Positions 6,261 to 13,054 of a stretch of DNA of 13,054 nt are shown in pieces. A program made the translations under genes and the position numbers. The DNA comes from WQZF01 sp031556405 (GTDB taxonomy: Bacteria; Pseudomonadota; Gammaproteobacteria; Burkholderiales; Rhodocyclaceae). Each line of letters starts with the position of its first letter. Position 1 is the first letter of the stretch. The DNA lies in NCBI GenBank assembly GCA_031556405.1, contig JAVBTC010000004.1:1-13054 (forward strand), written 5' to 3'. The notes beneath the pieces are model-generated. The model had not been told where the DNA came from, ran no database searches, and was given only the letters and a program-made list of their open reading frames with translations.

Positions 6261-9200
6261 GTGTCCCGACGTTGTTCCATTCCGTCCCGTGGTATCCGGC
6301 GCATCCACCGCATCTACCGCATCCGCCAGATTCCGGCGCTGACATTCTGCGCGATGCTCCTCGCGCTTTCCTCATCGACTCTGCATGCTGCTTCGATCCG
6401 CCAGTTCACGCCGCAAGGCGAAATCAGCGAGCAAGTGCAGGCCAGCGCGGTATTTACCGACGACATGGTGCCGCTCGGCCAGCCCGAGGCGCAGGCGCCT
6501 TTTACTGTCGATTGCGGCAAGGCGAAGGGGAGCGGACGCTGGAGCGATATGCGGACCTGGACCTATACGCTGGAGCGGCCGCTGAAAAGCGGCGAACGCT
6601 GCGACTTCCGGCTTCGCTACGAGTTGAAAACCAGCAAGGGCGCGGCGCTCACGGGCGCGACGAGTTTTTCGTTTTTCGCCGCCGGCCCCTGGCCGCGCAA
6701 CGTTCTACCGTACAAGGGAAGCAATATCGACGAAAACCAGATATTTCTCGTCAATGTGAACGGCGTCCTCGACCCCGCATCGTTACGTGAAAACGTCTGG
6801 TGCGAAGCGGATGGCGTCGGACAGCGGATTCCGATCCGTATCGCTTCCGAGCAGGAACGCGCGGCGATCCTGGCGGCGGAGGGACGCAGCGAATTCAAGG
6901 ACGCGCTGGCGCTTTCCTGCGTCGACCGCCTTCCCAACGGCGCCAAAATGCAACTGGTCTGGGGGAAGGGCGTCGCGCTGCAGAACGGCAAGGCGAAAAC
7001 GGAGCGCGAAGAACGCTTCAAATTCAAGGTGCGCGAACCGTTCCAGGCCAATTTCACCTGCACGCGGGAAAAAGCCGGCGCGCCATGCTCTCCGCTGACG
7101 CCGGTGCGCCTCGATTTCACGGCGCTCATCGCCACCGACCTGGCGCGCAAGATCGTGCTGGTGGGTCCCGACGGCAGCAAGCGGACGCCGCACGACGATC
7201 TGAAGGAAGAACGCAGGAACGCGGTGGAATCGGTAAGCTTCGATCCGCCGTTCGCGCAAAACAGCACTTACCGCATCGAACTTCCGAACGACATCAAGGA
7301 TGATGCCGGCCGCGCGCTCACCAATGCCGCCCGTTTTCCGCTCTCGTTCACCGTCGGCACCCTGCCGCCGCTGGCGAAATTTCCGGGCAGGTTCGGCATT
7401 CTCGAACAGAAGGAAGGCGGCGTTCTGCCGGTGACGCTGCGCAACGTCGAAACGCGGCTGCCGGCGGCAACGCTGCAACTGCCGCAGGCCGGGCACCGTT
7501 TCAGCAGCCAGCGACTGACCGACGACGGCGACGTGATCCGCGCCATCCAGGAACTCGCCAAATTCGAACAGCAGACGCGCAAAAGCAAAGATGACGAAGG
7601 CAACGAGTTCCTGGACTTCTACTACCCCCGCGAACTGCCTTTCCTCGCCAAGCGCGGCGGAGTGACGACGCGCGAGATTCCCAAGCCGGGCGGCAGTTCC
7701 GAGTTCGAAGTGGTCGGAATCCCGCTGGAAAAACCGGGGTTCTACATCGTCGAACTCGAAAGCAAAATGCTCGGCTCCGCGTTGCTGGCCTCCCCGAAAC
7801 CGATGTACGTGCGCACCACGGCGCTGGTGACGAATCTCGCGGTGCACCTGAAGCGCGGCAAGGATAACGCGCTGGTCTGGGTCACCACGCTCGACGGAGG
7901 CAAGCCGGTCGCCGGCGCCGAAGTGACCGCATCCGACTGCGGCGGCAAGACTCTGTGGCAGGGACGCACCGACAGCCAAGGACGCGCGCTCAGCCCGCAG
8001 CCTCTGGAAAGCAGCCACTGCAAGGGCGAGGAAAGCTTCGTTTTCGTCAGCGCCCGCACCAGTGGCAATAACAACGATTTCAGCTTCGTCCGTTCCGACT
8101 GGGACGAAGGCATCGAACCGTGGCGCTTCGGCGTCGAGACATGGGGCAACTACGAACAGCGCTCGGTCCATACCGTGCTCGACCGGCCGCTGTTCCGCGC
8201 CGGAGAAACGGTATCGATGAAACACATCGCGCGCGACCGCGGCAGCCGCGATTTCAATTTCCCCGATCCGAAAACCCTGCCCGACGAAGCCGTGATCTCG
8301 CTCGAAGGCGAAACTGGAGCGGGTGGAGGTGGAAGTGGCGGAGGAGCGGGCGGCGAAGAAGAATTCAAGCTGCCGCTCAAATGGGACGACAAGGGCGTCG
8401 CGCTCTCGGAATGGAAGATTCCGGCCACCGCCAGGCGCGGCCTCTATCGCATCGAACTGCGCGGCGGCAAGGACAGGAACCGCTTCGGCACCCAGACCGG
8501 CGATTTCCGCGTTTCCGATTTCCGCCTGCCGGTATTCACCGGCAGCATCCAGGGCGTACCGCAGCGGCAGGTTACCGCTGCCGCCGCGCCGCAGGTACCG
8601 CTGGCGCTTTCGCTTTCCTATCTCAACGGCGGTGCCGCGAAAGGCGTGCAAACCCGGGTTTCGGCCACGCTCACGCGCGCCTACCTGGAATTCAAGGATT
8701 ACGACCGCTTCCGTTTCGGCATCGCGTTCGACGACGAAGGACGCAACGCCTTCGGACTCGGCCCGCGCGGAGAAGAAGAACGCCTCGTCGCCGACAGCAT
8801 CCCCGTCACCCTCGACCAGGGCGGCGCCGGCAAGCTGGCGGTAAAGCTGCCGGAAAAAATCATCGAAGTCTCCACGCTGTCGGCGGAAATGAATTTCCCC
8901 GATCCCAACGGCGAAATCCAGACGCTGCACGGCAGAGTGTCCCTGTGGCCGGCCGAGGTCATTCCCGGCATGCGCGTGCGCGACTGGACGTCGGTAAAAG
9001 AGAAAGGGGAAAAACAGGGCCAGATCGAAATCGTCACCGTCGATGCGCAAGGCAAGCCGGTGGCCGATACGCCGGTCAAGGTCAGCGCCAAGCGCCGGGT
9101 CGCCTATTCGCACCGCAAGCGCATCGTCGGCGGCTTCTACGCCTACGAGGACCACACCGAATTCAAGGACCTCGGCGTGCTGTGCTCGGGCAAGAGCGAC

Positions 9201-12200
9201 GCGCGCGGAACCTTCCGCTGCGCCGCCGGGATCAAGGACGCGGGCGACATCTATTTCCTCGCCGAAACCCGCGACCGCAACGGCAACGTCGCCACGAGCG
9301 GCGAAAGCTACTGGGTCTACAGCGGCGAAGACACCTGGTTCGCCGCCGGCAATCAGGATCGCATGGACATTCTGCCGGACAAGAGAAACTACCGGCCCGG
9401 TGAAAAGGCGCGCCTGCAGGTCCGCATGCCGTTCCGCGAAGCGAACGCGCTCGTTTCGGTCGAAGCCGGCGGCATCATCGACACTTTCGTGCTGCCCGTC
9501 TCGCGTTTCGACCCAGTGCTCGAAATCCCGATCAAGCCGGAATGGGCGCCGAACGTCTATGTCTCCGTGCTCGCCGTGCGCGGACGCGTCGAGCCGCTGA
9601 AATGGTATTCCTTCTTCCAGTGGGGATGGCGCGAGCCGGTCGCCTGGTTCAAGGAATGGTGGAACCCGGAGCAGCCCACGGCGATGGTCGACCTGGCCAA
9701 ACCCTCCTTCCGCATCGGGCTGGCCGCGATCGACGTCGACAGCGACGCCTATCGCATCGACGTCAAGGTGACGCCGGAAAAAGCCGATTACCAGCCGCGC
9801 GAGAAAGCGAAAATCACCGTCAAGGCCACCCGCGCCGACGGCAAACCCCTGCCCGCCAGCAGCGAAATCGCCTTCGCCGCCGTCGACCAGGCGCTGCTCG
9901 AACTGCGCCAGAACCGCAGTTGGGACCTCTTCTCCGCGATGCTCGCGCAGCGCTCGCACCAGGTGAGCACGGCGACGGCGCAGACGCAGGTCGTCGGCAA
10001 GCGCCATTACGGGAAAAAGGCGGTGCCGCAGGGCGGCGGCGGCGGCCGCGCGCCGACGCGCGAACTGTTCGATACCCTGCTCGCGTGGTATCCGCGCGTC
10101 GCGCTCGACGCCAGCGGCAGCGCCACGCTCACCGTGCCGGTCAACGACTCGCTGACCGAATTCAAGGCGGTCGCCGTCGCCACCGCCGGCACCGGGTTGT
10201 TCGGCACCGGCAGCGGCTCCTTCCGCACGCGGCAGGACGTGCAGATCGTTTCCGGCCTGCCGCCGGTCGTGCGCGAAGGCGACCGTTACATGGCGCTCCT
10301 GACCGTCAGGAACGGCACCGCGCGGGCGATGAAAATCGCGCTCTCCGCCCAGGCGGGCGAACAAAACCTCGCCGCGAAGGAAATCGACGTTCCCGCCGGC
10401 AGCGCCGCCGAAGTGCAATGGCAAGTCCAGGCGCCGACAGCCGTGGGCTATGACGAAAAAGCCGGCACGTTCGCCAACAATCTCGGCATGCCGCTCGTCT
10501 GGGAATTTTCGGCGCAGGAGAAGACCGCCGGAAATGTGGCAAAAGCCGGCGACCGGCTCAGGATCACCCAGACCGTCATGCCCGCCGTACCGCTTACCGT
10601 ACAGCAGGCAACCTTCGCCCGCGTCGGCGGCACGGCGGACCCGCTGACCGTTCCCGTTGTCGTTCCGGCCGGTGCGCTGGCAGCCAGTGGAAACGGTGGG
10701 AGCGGCGGAAATGGCGGAGACAAGAAAGTCCGCGGCGGCATCGAATTCAACCTGTCCGCGTCGATTTCCACGCCGCCGCCGGGCGTGCGCCGTTTCTTCG
10801 AGGAATATCCGTTCGTCTGTCTCGAACAGCAAAGCTCGGTTGCTGTCGGCCTGCGCGACGCCGGGCGCTGGCAGAAAATTGTTGCTGCGCTGCCGACCTA
10901 TCTCGACGCCGACGGCCTGGCGCGCTACTTCCCCGGAGAAGGGCCGGGCAGCCCGGCACTCACCGCCTACCTGCTCGACATCGCGCAGGTTTCCGGCATG
11001 GCGTTGCCCGAGGACAGCGCGCGGCGCATGGAAAGCGGGCTGACCGCCTTTGCCGAGGGACGCATCCGTCCCGACTCCTGGGCGCCCGCCGACGACCTGG
11101 TCGAACGCAAGCTGAGCGCGCTCGAAGCGCTGACCCGGCGCGGACACAAGCCGCTGTCGGCGATCGCCTCGCTCCAGGTCATACCGCAACGGCTGCCGAC
11201 CTCGGCGCTGCTCGACTGGTATCTCGTCGTCAAGCGCCTGCCGTCACTACCCGAGCGCGGCGAACGGCTGGCCGCCGCCGAGCGCGACGGGCGGAACCGC
11301 CTCGCCTCCCTCGGCGGCAAACTCGGTTTCACCACCGAGAAAGACGACCACTGGTGGTGGATGATGGCCGGCGGCGACAGCAATGCCTTCCGCCTGATCG
11401 AGGCCGTGCTCGACGATCCCGCATGGAAGGACGATCTGCCGCAACTGGCGCAGGGCGCGTTGCTGCGGCAACAGCGCGGGCGTTTCTCCACCAGCGTCGC
11501 CAACGTCTGGGCCACGCTGGCGCTGGCGCGTTTCGGCGAACGTTTCGAGAAACAGCAGGTGAGTGGCGAAACCACGATCCTGCTCGGCGGCGCGGATGCG
11601 GTTCAGGCCAAGGCCAATGAACGCCGGCCCGCGTCCTTCCCCGCGGTTTCGGCGACGGCCTTCTCCTGGGAAGGCGCTCCCGCTGCCGGACAAACGCCGC
11701 GCCTGATGCAGCCCTGGCCCGCATCCGCCACAGCCGGTGCTTCCCTGCAACTGCGCGCCGCGCATGAAGGCACGGGCCGCCCGTGGGCCGGGATCCAGAC
11801 GCTGGCGGCGGTTCCGGTCACGGAAGTCCGGTCGAACGGCTTCAAGATCACCCGTACCGTCACGCCGACGACGGTGAAGACCCCGGGCAAGGTTTCCCGC
11901 GGCGACATCTGGCGCGTGCGCCTGGATATCGAAGCGTTGCAGCCGCTGACCTGGGTCGTCGTCAACGATCCGATTCCCGCCGGAGCGCGCATTCTCGGCG
12001 AAGGCGGCGGAGAAGAAGGCGGGCGGGACTCGCAGATCGCCACGCGCGGCGAAGAACGCGAAGGCAATGCCTGGCCGAGCTTCGTCGAGCGCACCTTCAC
12101 CACCTTCCGCGCCTATTACGCGCAGGTTCCGCGCGGCAAATTCAGCATCGACTACACGATGCGCCTCAACAACACCGGCACCTTCAGCCTGCCCGCGACA

Positions 12201-12275
12201 CGGGTCGAAGCGATGTACGCGCCGGAAGTATTCGGCGAACTGCCGGGGAAAGAGGTGCGGGTGGAGTCCGACTGA
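6261..12275 (+). CDS. Bacterial alpha-2-macroglobulin with thioester (YfhM-like), exported
   Basis: Bacterial alpha-2-macroglobulins are very large envelope proteins thought to trap and covalently bind attacking proteases. With the GTG at 6261 the protein has 2004 residues, within the range expected for this family in bacteria. A signal peptide covers about residues 1-43 (arginine-rich start, hydrophobic core LTFCAMLLALSSS, cleavage after LHA). Macroglobulin-like beta domains follow. The A2M_N-type motif DRPLFRAGETVSMKHIARD begins near residue 640. A further block begins near 1030 (DILPDKRNYRPGEKARLQ). A flexible, probable bait segment lies near 1228-1265. The A2M core has LFDTLLAWYP near 1269. 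The thioester motif CLEQ is at 1520-1523, followed by a helical thioester domain with LTAYLLDIA. The end has TRVEAMYAPEVFGELPG, as in relatives. No lipobox is present, unlike E. coli YfhM. Several glycine-rich insertions are unusual. No pbpC is adjacent within the window. Confidence 0.95.
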   Translation: MSRRCSIPSRGIRRIHRIYRIRQIPALTFCAMLLALSSSTLHAASIRQFTPQGEISEQVQASAVFTDDMVPLGQPEAQAPFTVDCGKAKGSGRWSDMRTWTYTLERPLKSGERCDFRLRYELKTSKGAALTGATSFSFFAAGPWPRNVLPYKGSNIDENQIFLVNVNGVLDPASLRENVWCEADGVGQRIPIRIASEQERAAILAAEGRSEFKDALALSCVDRLPNGAKMQLVWGKGVALQNGKAKTEREERFKFKVREPFQANFTCTREKAGAPCSPLTPVRLDFTALIATDLARKIVLVGPDGSKRTPHDDLKEERRNAVESVSFDPPFAQNSTYRIELPNDIKDDAGRALTNAARFPLSFTVGTLPPLAKFPGRFGILEQKEGGVLPVTLRNVETRLPAATLQLPQAGHRFSSQRLTDDGDVIRAIQELAKFEQQTRKSKDDEGNEFLDFYYPRELPFLAKRGGVTTREIPKPGGSSEFEVVGIPLEKPGFYIVELESKMLGSALLASPKPMYVRTTALVTNLAVHLKRGKDNALVWVTTLDGGKPVAGAEVTASDCGGKTLWQGRTDSQGRALSPQPLESSHCKGEESFVFVSARTSGNNNDFSFVRSDWDEGIEPWRFGVETWGNYEQRSVHTVLDRPLFRAGETVSMKHIARDRGSRDFNFPDPKTLPDEAVISLEGETGAGGGGSGGGAGGEEEFKLPLKWDDKGVALSEWKIPATARRGLYRIELRGGKDRNRFGTQTGDFRVSDFRLPVFTGSIQGVPQRQVTAAAAPQVPLALSLSYLNGGAAKGVQTRVSATLTRAYLEFKDYDRFRFGIAFDDEGRNAFGLGPRGEEERLVADSIPVTLDQGGAGKLAVKLPEKIIEVSTLSAEMNFPDPNGEIQTLHGRVSLWPAEVIPGMRVRDWTSVKEKGEKQGQIEIVTVDAQGKPVADTPVKVSAKRRVAYSHRKRIVGGFYAYEDHTEFKDLGVLCSGKSDARGTFRCAAGIKDAGDIYFLAETRDRNGNVATSGESYWVYSGEDTWFAAGNQDRMDILPDKRNYRPGEKARLQVRMPFREANALVSVEAGGIIDTFVLPVSRFDPVLEIPIKPEWAPNVYVSVLAVRGRVEPLKWYSFFQWGWREPVAWFKEWWNPEQPTAMVDLAKPSFRIGLAAIDVDSDAYRIDVKVTPEKADYQPREKAKITVKATRADGKPLPASSEIAFAAVDQALLELRQNRSWDLFSAMLAQRSHQVSTATAQTQVVGKRHYGKKAVPQGGGGGRAPTRELFDTLLAWYPRVALDASGSATLTVPVNDSLTEFKAVAVATAGTGLFGTGSGSFRTRQDVQIVSGLPPVVREGDRYMALLTVRNGTARAMKIALSAQAGEQNLAAKEIDVPAGSAAEVQWQVQAPTAVGYDEKAGTFANNLGMPLVWEFSAQEKTAGNVAKAGDRLRITQTVMPAVPLTVQQATFARVGGTADPLTVPVVVPAGALAASGNGGSGGNGGDKKVRGGIEFNLSASISTPPPGVRRFFEEYPFVCLEQQSSVAVGLRDAGRWQKIVAALPTYLDADGLARYFPGEGPGSPALTAYLLDIAQVSGMALPEDSARRMESGLTAFAEGRIRPDSWAPADDLVERKLSALEALTRRGHKPLSAIASLQVIPQRLPTSALLDWYLVVKRLPSLPERGERLAAAERDGRNRLASLGGKLGFTTEKDDHWWWMMAGGDSNAFRLIEAVLDDPAWKDDLPQLAQGALLRQQRGRFSTSVANVWATLALARFGERFEKQQVSGETTILLGGADAVQAKANERRPASFPAVSATAFSWEGAPAAGQTPRLMQPWPASATAGASLQLRAAHEGTGRPWAGIQTLAAVPVTEVRSNGFKITRTVTPTTVKTPGKVSRGDIWRVRLDIEALQPLTWVVVNDPIPAGARILGEGGGEEGGRDSQIATRGEEREGNAWPSFVERTFTTFRAYYAQVPRGKFSIDYTMRLNNTGTFSLPATRVEAMYAPEVFGELPGKEVRVESD

Positions 12276-12323
12276 AAAACGGAGAGCCGGAAAGCGGTAT
12301 TACGGTGCCACTCCGCCAAAAAT

Positions 12324-12356
12324 AAAAATCCCAGCCAGAAACGGCTGGGATTTTTT
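12324..12356. terminator. Bidirectional terminator between convergent genes
   Basis: AAAAATCCCAGCC at 12324-12336 pairs with GGCTGGGATTTTT at 12343-12355 around a 6-base loop, with a T-run on the right and an A-run on the left, so it works in both directions. It serves the alpha-2-macroglobulin gene (stop 49 bases upstream) and the minus-strand lipoprotein gene, whose TAA (12355-12357) overlaps the T-run. Confidence 0.93.
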
Positions 12357-12891
12357 ATGGTAGATCATCACAAATAATTTTTTGGCCACTTCCGCCAAAT
12401 CCATTTTTATATTTTCCAAAAGAATGAAAATCGTTTAGGTTTAATAGAGGAGAATCAGTTCTATTATTATTGATTACATCATTCCTCTTTGAAATGACAA
12501 TCATCATAAGCTTCTGATTTTTTTGAATATCATAGCAACCATAAATTGCCATTTTCGATAATAGATAAATAATAATTTCTATTTCATAATAATTGGTTGT
12601 AGAAAACAATTTATCAGATAGAAATGGTATAGACTTTTTCCCCAAAGGCACTATTCCCTCAACCAAAACTCTGGGAGAAGGCGAAATATTAGTCATCCCG
12701 TAGTAATAAATACTATAGCGATCATCCAAAGGCAATCTCTTCATATCATTAATTATTTGAACGTAAGGCCTAGGCTGATTCTGCGAGTTAAACAAAATAA
12801 CCTTATCCTTTTCAGGAATTGAACTTTTACAGGAAACTATCGTTAGGCTAAATAATATAAACAAACCTACACTGAGTGGCTTTGTGGGCAT
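12355..12891 (-). CDS. Small AT-rich lipoprotein of unknown function
   Basis: Starting at the ATG whose first base is 12891, the 178-residue protein begins MPTKPLSVGLFILFSLTIVS followed by Cys. This is a lipoprotein signal with lipobox IVSC, so the mature protein starts at that Cys and is membrane-anchored. The mature part has no membrane helix. It is rich in Ile, Tyr, Asn and Lys, and a stretch such as YYEIEIIIYLLSKMAIYGCY suggests amphipathic helices. I do not recognise the family. A longer frame to a TTG at 12930 is rejected because it would bury the signal. A possible -10 box (TATAGT, 12913-12918 on the minus strand) lies just upstream. The gene is far poorer in G+C than its neighbours (18 of 60 at 12481-12540, against 40 of 60 at 9901-9960), which points to horizontal acquisition. 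It converges with the alpha-2-macroglobulin gene and lies in the same orientation as the reading frame that ends at 12985. Confidence 0.75.
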   Translation of the reverse strand: MPTKPLSVGLFILFSLTIVSCKSSIPEKDKVILFNSQNQPRPYVQIINDMKRLPLDDRYSIYYYGMTNISPSPRVLVEGIVPLGKKSIPFLSDKLFSTTNYYEIEIIIYLLSKMAIYGCYDIQKNQKLMMIVISKRNDVINNNRTDSPLLNLNDFHSFGKYKNGFGGSGQKIICDDLP

Positions 12892-12984
12892 ACACTTTTT
12901 CTCGAATTGATGACTATAGGGCACATCCAAAAACCAATTTTTGAGCCAGGCAAGTTTTCCCTTTTCCGATGGTTTGCTGAATAT

Positions 12985-13054
12985 TCAGGCAATGAGAGCG
13001 ATTTTGCGCAGCAATCCCCTGTCTTTCATCGCCTCGAACCGGTTTTTTGCCGAT
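12985..13054 (-). CDS. Possible C-terminal end of a minus-strand gene cut by the window edge
   Basis: Reading leftward from the edge, one frame ends in KNRFEAMKDRGLLRKIALIA followed by TGA (12985-12987). The composition is protein-like and basic. Only 22 residues are visible and I do not recognise them; a mobile-element protein or a toxin tail are both possible. Another frame on the same strand is also open from the edge to a stop near 12916 and reads less convincingly. The stop lies in a 12-base perfect palindrome (CTGAATATTCAG, 12977-12988), and the lipoprotein start follows 93 bases later. Confidence 0.3.
   Translation of the reverse strand, partial: SAKNRFEAMKDRGLLRKIALIA

Noticed and set aside
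6348..6350. Cys30 of the alpha-2-macroglobulin signal as a lipobox Cys
   Set aside because: The preceding residues LTF do not fit the lipobox (Phe directly before Cys), and the Cys is at the start of the hydrophobic core rather than its end.
8120..9403. A 427-residue + strand frame inside the alpha-2-macroglobulin gene
   Set aside because: An out-of-frame, Arg-rich shadow of the real gene.
6783..11189. A 1468-residue open frame on the minus strand, opposite the alpha-2-macroglobulin gene
   Set aside because: It lies wholly antisense to a gene with clear family motifs. Long antisense frames arise from strong third-position G/C bias, and its translation is Arg/Gly/Ala/Asp-rich with no recognisable domain.
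12892..12930. Extension of the lipoprotein to an upstream TTG start
   Set aside because: The added 13 residues would place a hydrophilic stretch before an otherwise perfect lipoprotein signal; the ATG at 12891 explains the sequence better.
12977..12988. Palindrome CTGAATATTCAG as a LexA-type operator
   Set aside because: It lacks the CTGT-N8-ACAG pattern and falls on the end of a reading frame; a 12-base palindrome alone is not enough evidence.
1..13054. Neisserial DNA uptake sequences, suggested by the dRS3-like repeats
   Set aside because: Reading through, I saw no clear GCCGTCTGAA-type core on either strand, so the repeats alone do not place the genome in Neisseria.

Overview
The window is a GC-rich (about two thirds G+C inside the large genes) proteobacterial chromosome segment. 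The protein set (YjaB-type acetyltransferase, DgkA, YihY/BrkB, RNase HI, CBS-pair protein, bacterial alpha-2-macroglobulin) and the ATTCCC-N8-GGGAAT palindromic repeats, which resemble the dRS3 element of Neisseria, fit a betaproteobacterium. That assignment is inference; nothing in the window fixes the genus. There are no rRNA or tRNA genes, no CRISPR array and no complete insertion sequence.

Layout. 1-141 is the C-terminal end of an unidentified + strand gene, followed by a gene-poor stretch (142-549) with a strong hairpin and possible gene relics. 550-1002 encodes a YjaB-like GNAT acetyltransferase. dgkA (diacylglycerol kinase) lies on the minus strand and diverges from a 191-residue protein of unknown function (1641-2216), which is followed by a perfect 21-bp hairpin. 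A same-strand run follows: yihY (inner-membrane protein), a Tat-exported transglutaminase-like protein, and rnhA, the last two overlapping by ATGA. An inverted pair of dRS3-like repeats separates rnhA from a two-CBS-domain protein that ends in a clear terminator. After an AT-rich segment packed with inverted repeats comes the dominant gene, a 2004-residue exported alpha-2-macroglobulin with an intact CLEQ thioester motif (6261-12275). A bidirectional terminator separates it from a convergent, strikingly AT-rich minus-strand lipoprotein gene, and the window ends with the tail of another minus-strand reading frame.

Functional picture. The genes mostly look like ordinary chromosomal neighbours rather than one pathway, but several act at the envelope: DgkA recycles diacylglycerol, YihY is an integral membrane protein, the transglutaminase-like protein is exported by Tat, the alpha-2-macroglobulin is a probable periplasmic or surface protease trap, and the AT-rich lipoprotein is probably acquired. 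The points most worth following are: the transglutaminase-like protein appears to have lost all three catalytic residues; the alpha-2-macroglobulin keeps its thioester but has no lipobox and no adjacent pbpC in view, and carries glycine-rich insertions; and the AT-rich lipoprotein follows a truncated reading frame in the same orientation. I found no convincing wholly new multi-gene system.
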